The notes below the pieces were generated by a model that saw only the letters and a program-made list of their open reading frames with translations, was not told the DNA's origin and searched no databases. Positions 14,936-22,431 of a DNA stretch of 64,000 nt are shown here, piece after piece; positions within the stretch are counted from its first letter, which is position 1; every line of letters begins with the position of its first letter. Source of the stretch: Actinophytocola sp036402745 (GTDB lineage Bacteria; Actinomycetota; Actinomycetes; Mycobacteriales; Pseudonocardiaceae); contig NZ_DASWSJ010000161.1 of assembly GCF_036402745.1 (NCBI RefSeq), positions 1 through 64,000 on the forward strand, written 5' to 3'. The position numbers were made by a program, and so were the translations under genes.

Positions 14936-17074
14936 TCAGCCGTCGATCAGGCCGGCGGCCCGCGCCCACCGGTACTTCGCACCGAGCACCGCGACCGGCC
15001 GCTCGGTGGTGTATGGGTACGCGATCACCCGGTGTTCGAAGAGGTAATCGCAGGCCTGCTCGACCTCGGTGTCGCCGGCCAACGACGCCACCACCGGCTT
15101 GTCGATCCCCTTGGCACGCGCCTCGGCGAGCACCTTCGCGGTCAGCTCGGCGAACACCATCGGCGGCGTGACGATCGTGTGCCAGTAGCCCAGGATCAGC
15201 GCGTGGATGCGCGGGTCCTCCAGGCCCAGGCGGATGGTCGCCTCGTACGTCGACGGTGGCTCGCCACCGGTGATGTCGATCGGGTTGCCCGCCGCGCCGA
15301 ACGGCGGGATGAACGCGCGGAACGCCTCGTCCAGGTCCGGTGGGATGTCCATGAGGGACAGTCCCTCGGCGACACACGCGTCGGACAGGAGCACCCCGGA
15401 GCCGCCGGCCCCGGTGATGATCACGACGTTCTCGCCCTTCGGGGTCGGCAGCAGCGGCAGACCCCTGGCGTACTCGAGCATCTCGTTGAGACCGGGCGCC
15501 CGAACCACCCCGGCCTGGCGGAGGATGTCGTCGTACACCTTGTCGTCGCCCGCGAGCGCGCCGGTGTGCGAGCTGGCCGCCCGCGCACCCATGTCCGTGC
15601 GGCCCGCCTTGAGCACGACGACCGGCTTCTTCTTGGTCATGCGCTGGGCGGTCTCCACGAACGCCCGGCCGTCCTTCAGGTCCTCCAGGTGCATCGCGAC
15701 GCACTGGGTGTTGTCGTCCTGCTCGAAGAACGTGAGCAGGTCGTCCTCGTCCACATCGGACTTGTTGCCGAGCCCGACGATGGCCGAGACACCCATCTTG
15801 GTGGTGCGCGCGAAGCCCAGGATGGCCATGCCGATGCCGCCCGACTGCGACGTGAGCGCCACGCCGCCCTTCACGTCGTACGGCGTGCAGAACGTCGCGC
15901 ACAGGTTCTGCGGCGTGTAGTAGTAGCCGTAGATGTTCGGGCCGAGCATCCGGACCTTGTAGCGCGTGGCGATCTCGACGATCTCGTCCTGCAGCTCCTG
16001 GTTGCCGGTCTCGGCGAACCCGGACGGGATCATCACCACCGCGGTGACGCCCTTCTCGCCGCACTCGGTCAGCGCGGCCGGCACGAACTTGGCCGGCACC
16101 GCGAACACCGCGACGTCCACCTCGCCCGGCACGTCGCCGACCGACTTGTACGCCTTGCGGTCCATGATCGAGTCGGCCTTGGGGTTGATCGGGTAGATCT
16201 CCCCCGCGAAGCCGCCGTTGATCAGGTTCTTCATGACCGAGTTGCCGATCTTGCCGGCCTGGTCGGAGGCGCCGATGACCGCGACCGAGCGCGGGTTCAT
16301 CATCGTGTTCATCGCCCGGAGGATGTCCTCCTGGGTGTGCTGCACCGGCTGGACGCGCTCCTCGGTCTCCAGCAGGATCCGCACGTCGGCCGCGGTGGCG
16401 CCGCTCGCCGAGGCGAAGACCGGGTTGAGGTCGAACTCGCTGATCTCCGGGAAGTCGGTGACCAGCGCGGACACCTTCTGGATCACGTCGGCGACCGCGT
16501 CGAGGTCGACGGGCTCGGCGCCGCGGGCGCCCTGGAGCACCTCCGCCGCCTTGATGCCGGTGACCATCGACCGCGCCTCGGCCACGTCGAGCGGCGCGAG
16601 CCGGAACGTGACGTCCTTGAGGACCTCGACCAGCACGCCGCCGAGCCCGAACGCGACGATCTTGCCGAACGTCCCGTCGGTGGTGGCGCCGACGATGACC
16701 TCGTGGCCGCCGCCGACCATCTCCTGGACCTGGACACCGGTGATCGAGGCCGACTCCTTGTACGCCTTGGCGTTCGCGATGATCGTGTCGAACGCGGCCC
16801 GGGCGGCGTCGCCGCCGTCCACGCCGATGATCACGCCGCCGGCCTCGGTCTTGTGCAGGATGTCCGGGGAGACGATCTTGCAGGCCACCGGCTGGCCGAT
16901 CTCCTCGGCGAGCTTCGCCGCCTCGTCGGCCGTGGCGGCGAGACCCTCACGCGGGGTGGGGATCCCGTACGCGTCGCAGACCCGCTTGCCCTCGGGCGCG
17001 GTGAGCGAGTCACGACCCTCGGCCCTGGCCTTGTCCAGGACCTCGCGGACAGCCGCCTTGTCTACGTCGGACAT
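14936..17074 (-). CDS. ADP-forming acyl-CoA synthetase (fused alpha/beta, NDP-forming)
   Basis: Acd-type acyl-CoA synthetase of 712 residues. An ATP-grasp domain forms the first 230 residues (PVACKIVSPDILHKTEAGGV). The CoA-binding Rossmann domain follows (SVAVIGASDQAGKIGN), then the succinyl-CoA-ligase-like domains with the phosphohistidine site SSHTGALAGDD. The subunit order is beta-alpha, as in some bacterial and archaeal enzymes. It converts an acid, ATP and CoA to acyl-CoA, ADP and phosphate, or the reverse to save energy. The start lies 4 bases from a degenerate copy of the frc end, and its ribosome-binding site (GGAG) lies inside that copy. Confidence 0.88.
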   Translation of the reverse strand: MSDVDKAAVREVLDKARAEGRDSLTAPEGKRVCDAYGIPTPREGLAATADEAAKLAEEIGQPVACKIVSPDILHKTEAGGVIIGVDGGDAARAAFDTIIANAKAYKESASITGVQVQEMVGGGHEVIVGATTDGTFGKIVAFGLGGVLVEVLKDVTFRLAPLDVAEARSMVTGIKAAEVLQGARGAEPVDLDAVADVIQKVSALVTDFPEISEFDLNPVFASASGATAADVRILLETEERVQPVQHTQEDILRAMNTMMNPRSVAVIGASDQAGKIGNSVMKNLINGGFAGEIYPINPKADSIMDRKAYKSVGDVPGEVDVAVFAVPAKFVPAALTECGEKGVTAVVMIPSGFAETGNQELQDEIVEIATRYKVRMLGPNIYGYYYTPQNLCATFCTPYDVKGGVALTSQSGGIGMAILGFARTTKMGVSAIVGLGNKSDVDEDDLLTFFEQDDNTQCVAMHLEDLKDGRAFVETAQRMTKKKPVVVLKAGRTDMGARAASSHTGALAGDDKVYDDILRQAGVVRAPGLNEMLEYARGLPLLPTPKGENVVIITGAGGSGVLLSDACVAEGLSLMDIPPDLDEAFRAFIPPFGAAGNPIDITGGEPPSTYEATIRLGLEDPRIHALILGYWHTIVTPPMVFAELTAKVLAEARAKGIDKPVVASLAGDTEVEQACDYLFEHRVIAYPYTTERPVAVLGAKYRWARAAGLIDG

Positions 17075-17078
17075 AACG

Positions 17079-17193
17079 TCAGATCACTCCGTTCGCCTTG
17101 AGCTCGGCGAGCTCGTCGTCGGTCACGCCGAGCCCGCGGCCGTAGATGACACTGCTGGTTGTGCTCCCCGGGGAGCAGAGAACGCTCGACACC
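17079..17193 (-). pseudogene. Degenerate duplicate of the frc 3' end
   Basis: This 115-base stretch is a diverged copy of the adjacent frc 3' end (17194 to about 17303). The best-preserved part reads, on the minus strand, IYGRGLGVTDDELAEL then KANGVI and a stop, against IYGRELGVTDNELAEL and KASGVI in frc. Further upstream the copy carries small indels and is out of frame. It is either the tail of a second, deleted frc gene or a local tandem duplication. It now holds the ribosome-binding site of the synthetase gene. Confidence 0.8.
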
Positions 17194-18423
17194 TCAGATC
17201 ACCCCGCTCGCCTTGAGCTCGGCGAGCTCGTTGTCCGTCACGCCGAGCTCCCGGCCGTAGATCTCCTGGTTGTGCTCGCCGAGCAGCGGGGAGCGCTGGA
17301 CGTCCGCGGGCGAGTCGGAGAGCTTGATCGGCATGCCGACCGTGGTGAACTCGCCGCGCTCCGGGTGGTCGACCTTGACGACGATCTCGTTGTCCGCCAA
17401 CGAGGTGTCCTCGATGATCTCCTTCGTGGACAGGATCGGGCCACAGGGGATGTTGTGCGCGTTGAGCTTGGCCAGCACCTCCCACTTGCTGTGGTCGATG
17501 GTCCAGTCCTCGATCATCTGGAACATCTTGTCCAGCTTGGACAGCCGCGCCTCCGGGGTGGCCCACTCGGGATCGTCGGCGAGCTCCGGGCGGCCGATCA
17601 GCTTGGCGATCGGCTCCCAGCCCACCGGCTGGACGATCACGTAGATGTAGTCGTTCGGCCCGCCGGGCGCGCACCGCACCGCCCAGCCGGGCTGCCCGCC
17701 GCCGGACGCGTTGCCGGAGCGCGGCACCTCGTCGGCGAACTCCCGGTTCGGGTACTCGTTGAGCGCACCGTGCGTCAGCCGCTGCTGGTCACGCAGCTTC
17801 ACCCGGCACAGGTTGAGCACGGCGTGCTGCATGGCGACGGTGACCCGCTGCCCGCGGCCGGTGTGCTCGCGCTGGTAGAGCGCGGCCAGGATGCCGGCCA
17901 CGGTGTGCATGCCGGTGCCCGAGTCACCGATCTGCGAGCCGGTCGCCAGCGGCGGGCCGTCCTCGAAGCCGGTGGTGGACATCGAGCCGCCCATCGCCTG
18001 GGCGACCACCTCGTAGGCCTTGAAGTGGGTGTACGGGCCGTCGCCGAAACCCTTGATCGACGCGTAGATCAGCCGCGGGTTGAGCTCCTGCAGCTTGTCC
18101 CAGCTGAACCCCATCCGGTCGATGGCGCCCGGGCCGAAGTTCTCGGCCAGGATGTCGAACTTGCCGACCATCTCGGTGAACAGCTGCTTGCCGCGCTCGG
18201 ACTTCATGTTCAGCGTGATGCTGCGCTTGTTGCAGTTCAGCATCGTGAAGTACAGGCTGTCCACATCGGGCAGATCACGCAGCTGCTTGCGGGTGATGTC
18301 CCCGGTCGGCGCCTCGATCTTCACCACGTCCGCGCCGAGCCACGCCAGGATCTGGGTGCACGACGGTCCACTCTGGACGTGGGTCATATCGAGGACGCGC
18401 ACGCCCTCGAGTGCCTTTCCCAT
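17194..18423 (-). CDS. frc: Formyl-CoA transferase (class III CoA-transferase, Frc/YfdW-like)
   Basis: CaiB/BaiF-family CoA-transferase of 409 residues, close to E. coli YfdW along its length: GVQSGPSCTQ-like MTHVQSGPSCTQILAW, RSITLN, ENFGPGAIDRMG, and the catalytic Asp167 in GSQIGDSGTGMH. The Gly-rich loop GGGQPGW that moves in catalysis is also present. The known reaction moves CoA from formyl-CoA to oxalate, releasing formate. Related enzymes accept other acids. It lies 13 bases after the ThDP lyase gene in the same operon, whose product can supply formyl-CoA. The true acceptor acid here is not fixed by sequence. Confidence 0.88.
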   Translation of the reverse strand: MGKALEGVRVLDMTHVQSGPSCTQILAWLGADVVKIEAPTGDITRKQLRDLPDVDSLYFTMLNCNKRSITLNMKSERGKQLFTEMVGKFDILAENFGPGAIDRMGFSWDKLQELNPRLIYASIKGFGDGPYTHFKAYEVVAQAMGGSMSTTGFEDGPPLATGSQIGDSGTGMHTVAGILAALYQREHTGRGQRVTVAMQHAVLNLCRVKLRDQQRLTHGALNEYPNREFADEVPRSGNASGGGQPGWAVRCAPGGPNDYIYVIVQPVGWEPIAKLIGRPELADDPEWATPEARLSKLDKMFQMIEDWTIDHSKWEVLAKLNAHNIPCGPILSTKEIIEDTSLADNEIVVKVDHPERGEFTTVGMPIKLSDSPADVQRSPLLGEHNQEIYGRELGVTDNELAELKASGVI

Positions 18424-18436
18424 GTGCCGTCCCCCT

Positions 18437-20170
18437 CTACTTGTACATGGTCTGGTTCATCGTCCCCGGCGCGTAGACCTCGGGGTCGACCCAGACGTTG
18501 ATCAGTGAGGGCAGGCCGCTCTCCCGCGCGCGCTCGAGCGCCGGCCGGATGTCCTTGGGGTCGCGGACCTCCTCGCCGTAGCCGCCGAGCAGCCGGGCGA
18601 ACTCGTCGTAGCGGACGTCGCCGAGCGTGTTGCCGACCCGGCCGCGGTCCGCGCCGTACTTCTCGATCTGGCCGTAGCGGATCTGGTTCATCGACGAGTT
18701 GTTGCCGACGATGCCGACGAACGGCAGGTTGAACCGCACCAGCGTCTCGAAGTCGAAGCCGGTGAGGCTGAACGCGCCGTCCCCGAAGAGGGCCACGACC
18801 TCCTTGTCCGGCCGCGCGTACTTGGCCGCCATCACGAACGGCACGCCGACCCCGAGGGTCCCGAGCGGACCGGGGTCCATCCAGTGGCCGGGCGACTTGG
18901 GCTGCACGACCTGGCCGGAGAAGGTGACGATGTCGCCGCCGTCGCCGATGTAGATCGAGTCCTCGGTGAGGAACTCGTTGATCTCGTGCACCAGCCGGTA
19001 CGGGTCGATCGGCGAGGCGTCGGAGAGCTGGCGGGGCAGCCGCTTCTCGTAGGCCTGGGTCTCGACCGCGCGCAGCTCCTCCAGCCACGCCTTGCGGGCG
19101 ACCGCGCCGTTGTCCACCCGGCCGGACGCGGCCTGGGTGACCGCGGCGAGCACGGCGCCGGCGTCGCCGACGATGCCGAGGTCGATGTCGCGGTTCTTGC
19201 CGACCGTGCGGTAGTCGAGGTCGACCTGCACGACCGTGGCCTGCTGCGACAGCCGCTTGCCATAGCCCATCCGGAAGTCGAACGGGGTGCCGACGATGAT
19301 GATCAGGTCGGCGTTCTGGAACGCGTAGCGGCGGGCCAGCTGCAGGTGGTGCGGGTCGCCCGGGGGCAGCGTGCCGCGGCCGGAGCCGTTCATGAACGCC
19401 GGCACGTTGAGCGTGCGGACGAACTCGGCGGCCGCGTCCGTGCCGCGGGTGGTCCACACCTGGCTGCCGAGCAGCACGCAGGGCTTCTCGGCGCCGACGA
19501 CCAGGTCGGCGAGCCGCTCGACGGCCGCCGGGTCACCGGTGGACCTGGTCGACGCGCGGTACGCGCCGGCCTTGGGGATCCGGGCCTTCGCCAGCGGCAC
19601 CTTCGCGTCCAGCACGTCCCGCGGGATCTCCAGGAAGGACGGGCCCGGGGCGCCGAGGAAGCACTCGCGGAACGCCATCGACACGAGGTCGGCGGCCCGC
19701 TCGGTGCTGGGCACCGTGGCGGCGAACTTCGTGATCGGGCTCATCATGTCCACGTGCGGGAGGTCCTGCAGCGAGCCCATCTTGTGCTGGCTCAACGCGC
19801 CCTGGCCGCCGATCAGCAGCATCGGGCTCTCCGCGCGCAGCGCGTTGGCGACGCCGGTGACCGCGTCCGTCGTGCCCGGCCCCGCGGTGACGACCGCGAC
19901 GCCCGGCTTGCCGGTGATCCGGGCATAGCCGTCCGCGGCGTGCGCGGCGACCTGCTCGTGGCGCACGTCGATGACGTCGATGCCCTCGTCGACGCAGCCG
20001 TCGTAGATGTCGATGATGTGTCCGCCGCAGAGCGTGAAGATCACGTCCACGCCCTCGGCCTTGAGCGCCTTGGCCACCAGATGACCACCGGAGATCAACT
20101 CGGGTTGGTTCTCGGCTGGTACCGCGACCGAACTGGCGCTCTCTGGCGTCGTCTCGACCGATGAAGCCAT
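18437..20170 (-). CDS. ThDP-dependent 2-hydroxyacyl-CoA lyase / oxalyl-CoA decarboxylase-like enzyme
   Basis: ThDP enzyme of 577 residues. The catalytic Glu lies in DVRHEQVAAHAADGYAR, and the ThDP motif runs from FGDGAFSL to GNNSSMNQ. The active-site segment IGGQGALSQHKMGSLQDL and the C-terminal lid (VYAPGTMNQTMYK) resemble the actinobacterial 2-hydroxyacyl-CoA lyases rather than the classical oxalyl-CoA decarboxylases, whose GSSDR-type segment is missing. Both enzyme types make formyl-CoA, which suits frc next door. ATG 20170 is used; ATG 20182 touches the GAGGAG ribosome-binding site and is less likely. An AT-rich operator lies about 40-60 bases upstream. Acetolactate synthase, a common automatic label, is unlikely in this context. 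Confidence 0.72.
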   Translation of the reverse strand: MASSVETTPESASSVAVPAENQPELISGGHLVAKALKAEGVDVIFTLCGGHIIDIYDGCVDEGIDVIDVRHEQVAAHAADGYARITGKPGVAVVTAGPGTTDAVTGVANALRAESPMLLIGGQGALSQHKMGSLQDLPHVDMMSPITKFAATVPSTERAADLVSMAFRECFLGAPGPSFLEIPRDVLDAKVPLAKARIPKAGAYRASTRSTGDPAAVERLADLVVGAEKPCVLLGSQVWTTRGTDAAAEFVRTLNVPAFMNGSGRGTLPPGDPHHLQLARRYAFQNADLIIIVGTPFDFRMGYGKRLSQQATVVQVDLDYRTVGKNRDIDLGIVGDAGAVLAAVTQAASGRVDNGAVARKAWLEELRAVETQAYEKRLPRQLSDASPIDPYRLVHEINEFLTEDSIYIGDGGDIVTFSGQVVQPKSPGHWMDPGPLGTLGVGVPFVMAAKYARPDKEVVALFGDGAFSLTGFDFETLVRFNLPFVGIVGNNSSMNQIRYGQIEKYGADRGRVGNTLGDVRYDEFARLLGGYGEEVRDPKDIRPALERARESGLPSLINVWVDPEVYAPGTMNQTMYK

Positions 20171-20210
20171 CTGCCTAGTCATCTCCTCATGTCATGCGTG
20201 TTGAGTGGTG

Positions 20211-20231
20211 GCGCATACTGCATACCGTATG
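20211..20231. promoter_or_regulatory. GntR-type operator upstream of the lyase gene
   Basis: GCATACTGCATACCGTATG contains CATAC-C-GTATG (20221-20231) and the direct element GCATACTGCATAC. It shares CATACTG-Y-AT-R-C with the site at 20551. It lies in the 85-base gap before the leftward lyase operon and is strikingly AT-rich for this genome. Confidence 0.6.
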
Positions 20232-20267
20232 ACTTTAGTGACGGCCAGCGTCTCGGTCTACGTTTTG

Positions 20268-20519
20268 TCAATCGCGCCAGTCGCAGGTGTGGCCTGACCA
20301 CTGTTCGGCCAGCTCCGTCAGCCTGGCGACCGCGTCCGCTTCGGACATTCCCCGGCCCATCGCCATGCCGAGCAGATAGACGCCAACCGTCCCGGCGGAC
20401 CTGCCCACCGACCGTTGCACGTCTCTGGCCAGCTCGAACACCTTGTCGCCATCGATCCCCGCGGCGTCCAGCCCGAGCTCCGCGCTCGCCGTCGAGGTCC
20501 ACTGCGCAAGCCGATCCAT
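20268..20519 (-). CDS. DUF6457-like protein (molybdenum-cofactor/formate-dehydrogenase associated)
   Basis: Small 83-residue protein with two helical segments. DKVFELARDVQRSVGRSAGTVGVYLLGMAMG matches the DLARDVAHGVERPAAPLT-YLLGLAAG type of sequence seen in small actinobacterial proteins and at the end of some MobA proteins. I infer a role near molybdenum cofactor or formate dehydrogenase maturation. That would fit a pathway that releases formate through Frc. It is transcribed away from the ketopantoate-reductase-like gene, with a palindromic operator between them. No enzyme residues are recognisable. Confidence 0.6.
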   Translation of the reverse strand: MDRLAQWTSTASAELGLDAAGIDGDKVFELARDVQRSVGRSAGTVGVYLLGMAMGRGMSEADAVARLTELAEQWSGHTCDWRD

Positions 20520-20550
20520 GACTCACCACTTTTCGTCTTGCCGAACATCT

Positions 20551-20569
20551 CATACTGTATGCTGCATAC
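20551..20569. promoter_or_regulatory. GntR-type palindromic operator between divergent genes
   Basis: GTATGC-T-GCATAC at 20557-20569 is a perfect 13-bp palindrome, preceded by CATACT. It shares CTGTATGCTG with the upstream region of the GntR gene at 10224. It lies between the DUF6457-like start (20519) and the reductase start (20597), so it can control both. Confidence 0.65.
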
Positions 20570-20596
20570 CAAATGAACACAAGAACGGAGCTTGCG

Positions 20597-21601
20597 GTGA
20601 AAGTTGCTGTTCTTGGGGCCGGCGCCATCGGCGCGTATGTCGGTGCCGCCCTGCACCGAGCCGGTGTCGAGGTGCATCTCATTGCCAGAGGTCCCCACTT
20701 GGAGAAGATCCGCGCGTCGGGCGTTCGAGTCGAGAGCCCACGCGGAGATTTCGAGGCCCGTCCACATGCCACAGACGACCCGACCGACGTAGGGCCGGTC
20801 GACCACATTTTCCTTGGCCTGAAAGCAAACCGATACGCCGACGCCGGCCCGATGATCAAGCCGCTGCTGCACGACGAGACCACGATCATCGCCGCGCAGA
20901 ACGGCATCCCGTGGTGGTACTTCCACGGCGTCCCGTCCAAGTACGAGGGGTACCGGATCGACAGCGTCGATCCCGGCGGAGCGGTGTCCGCCGCGCTACC
21001 TGTCGAACGGGCGATCGGGTGTGTCGTGTACGCGGCCACCGAGATCGCCTCCCCCGGCGTGATCCGCCATCTGGAGGGGACCCGGTTCTCGATCGGCGAG
21101 CCGAGCGGGGAGATCTCGTCCCGCTGCACCTCGTTCGCCGAGGCGATGGTCGCCGGTGGCCTGAAGTGTCCGGTCGAGCCCGATCTGCGCAAGGACATCT
21201 GGCTCAAGCTGATGGGGAACATCGCCTTCAACCCGATCAGCGCGCTGACCCGGGCCACCATGGCCGGGATCTGCCGCCATCTGACCACCCGTGAGCTGGT
21301 GATCCAGATGATGAAGGAGACCCTCGACGTGGCCGCGCGGCTCGACGCGCACCCGGAGATCTCCATCGAGCGGCGCATGGCCGGGGCCGAGCGGGCCGGC
21401 GAGCACAAGACGTCGACCCTGCAGGACCTGGAGAAGGGCAAGCCGCTCGAGCTCGATGTGATCCTGAAGGCGGTCGTCGAGCTCGCCGACCTCACCGGCG
21501 CCGAGGCGCCGACCCTGCGCGTGGTCAGCGCGCTGGCGGACCTGCTGAACGAGCAGGTCACGGCAACGCCCCAGCTGACCCCGCGCACGATCCCGGGCTG
21601 A
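20597..21601 (+). CDS. Ketopantoate reductase-family 2-oxo-acid reductase (PanE/ApbA-like)
   Basis: NADP-dependent reductase of 334 residues. The N-terminal GAGAIGAYVG binds the dinucleotide. The middle has KANRYADAGPMIKPLL, the AAQNGIPWW segment replaces the usual QNG, and the C-terminal domain keeps KLMGNIAFNPISALT with the catalytic-type Lys. GTG 20597 follows GGAG at a good distance; ATG 20573 touches the operator and would add 8 residues. As it shares an operator with the formyl-CoA module, I infer that it reduces a 2-oxo acid to a 2-hydroxy acid in that pathway, not pantoate synthesis. A strong terminator follows. Confidence 0.8.
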   Translation: MKVAVLGAGAIGAYVGAALHRAGVEVHLIARGPHLEKIRASGVRVESPRGDFEARPHATDDPTDVGPVDHIFLGLKANRYADAGPMIKPLLHDETTIIAAQNGIPWWYFHGVPSKYEGYRIDSVDPGGAVSAALPVERAIGCVVYAATEIASPGVIRHLEGTRFSIGEPSGEISSRCTSFAEAMVAGGLKCPVEPDLRKDIWLKLMGNIAFNPISALTRATMAGICRHLTTRELVIQMMKETLDVAARLDAHPEISIERRMAGAERAGEHKTSTLQDLEKGKPLELDVILKAVVELADLTGAEAPTLRVVSALADLLNEQVTATPQLTPRTIPG

Positions 21602-21622
21602 CCGTCCGGCAGCTCCACGACG

Positions 21623-21659
21623 AGCGCGCGCCCCGACGAGACCCGTCGGGGCGCGCGCT
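21623..21659 (+). terminator. Strong rho-independent terminator
   Basis: A perfect 16-bp stem (21623-21638 with 21644-21659), a 5-base loop AGACC and a following TTTCTC stretch stand 22 bases after the reductase stop. Confidence 0.88.
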
Positions 21660-21712
21660 TTCTCGTGGGTGAGCGCCGAACCGCGACGGCTTCGGAAATG
21701 TCCAGTTCGTCC

Positions 21713-21764
21713 TTGACAGGGTCTCCTTTCGAGCTAAACTTCGCGGTTAATTAACCGGCAAGTT
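21713..21764 (+). promoter_or_regulatory. Promoter with overlapping 28-bp palindromic operator
   Basis: TTGACA (21713-21718) and TAAACT (21735-21740), separated by 16 bases, form a good promoter. A palindrome centred at 21750.5 overlaps its downstream edge: CGGTTAATTAACCG (21744-21757) flanked symmetrically by AACTT and AAGTT (21737-21764). Binding there would block transcription of the FMN-reductase-DrrAB operon. The cognate repressor is not visible in the window. Confidence 0.7.
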
Positions 21765-21846
21765 GAACTGGGGTTCGTCCAGCAGCCGCTAGATCCGATC
21801 TAGCACCCGATCTCGCGCCCACGGGGTGAGGCACGAGGAGGGACCG

Positions 21847-22431
21847 ATGGGCGCGCGGCTGCGGATCACGGTGATCGTCGGGAGCACTCGGGACGGGCGC
21901 GTCGGCGACGCGATCGCCCAGTGGTTCGTCGATCGCGCCAAGCAGCGGGGTGACCTGGAGATCGACGTCCTCGACCTCGCCGAGTTCGACTTTCCCGACC
22001 GCTACCCGGAGGAGGCGACCCCGCAGATGACCATGTTCACCACGGCGGTCGACCGCGCCGACGGCTACGTGGTCGTCACGCCCGAGTACAACCGCAGCTT
22101 CCCGGCGTCGCTCAAGCAGGCCATCGACTACGCCTACGACGAGTGGCACGCCAAGCCGGTCGGCTTCGTCTCCTACGGCTGCCGCAGCCGCGGGCACTAC
22201 GCGGTGGAGGCACTGCGCGTGGTGTTCACCGAGCTGCACACGATGGCCGTGCGCGACGAGGTCGCCATCGACCTCCTGGCCGTGCGCGGCGACGGCACCC
22301 CGCGGGACAGGGACGTCCTCGAAGCCGCCGTCACGACCATGCTCGACCAGCTGACCTGGTGGGGGCACGCGCTGCGGGAGGCGCGCGCGGCCCGCCCCTA
22401 CCTCGCCCGAACGAAAGGGGAACGACCATGA
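21847..22431 (+). CDS. NADPH-dependent FMN reductase family flavoprotein
   Basis: Flavodoxin-fold protein of 194 residues. GSTRDGRVGDAIAQW binds the FMN phosphate near the N-terminus, and the family motif TPEYNRSFPASLKQAIDY occurs at about residues 80-97. ATG 21847 is preceded by GAGGAGGGACC. It overlaps the ABC ATPase gene by 4 bases (ATGA), so reductase and exporter are made together. A joint role in handling a redox-active quinone or drug is plausible, with reduction followed by export, but the substrate is not known. Confidence 0.88.
   Translation: MGARLRITVIVGSTRDGRVGDAIAQWFVDRAKQRGDLEIDVLDLAEFDFPDRYPEEATPQMTMFTTAVDRADGYVVVTPEYNRSFPASLKQAIDYAYDEWHAKPVGFVSYGCRSRGHYAVEALRVVFTELHTMAVRDEVAIDLLAVRGDGTPRDRDVLEAAVTTMLDQLTWWGHALREARAARPYLARTKGERP

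Noticed and set aside
15032..17101. A long plus-strand frame opposite the acyl-CoA synthetase gene
   Set aside because: It has no domain and lies entirely within the complement of a well-supported gene.
18437..20182. Acetolactate synthase as label for the ThDP enzyme
   Set aside because: No regulatory subunit gene is near, the gene is coupled to frc, and the active-site segment and C-terminal lid fit acyl-CoA lyases better.
18437..20182. Classical oxalyl-CoA decarboxylase as a firm label
   Set aside because: The typical GSSDR-type segment of known Oxc proteins is not found, so I keep the broader lyase/decarboxylase call.
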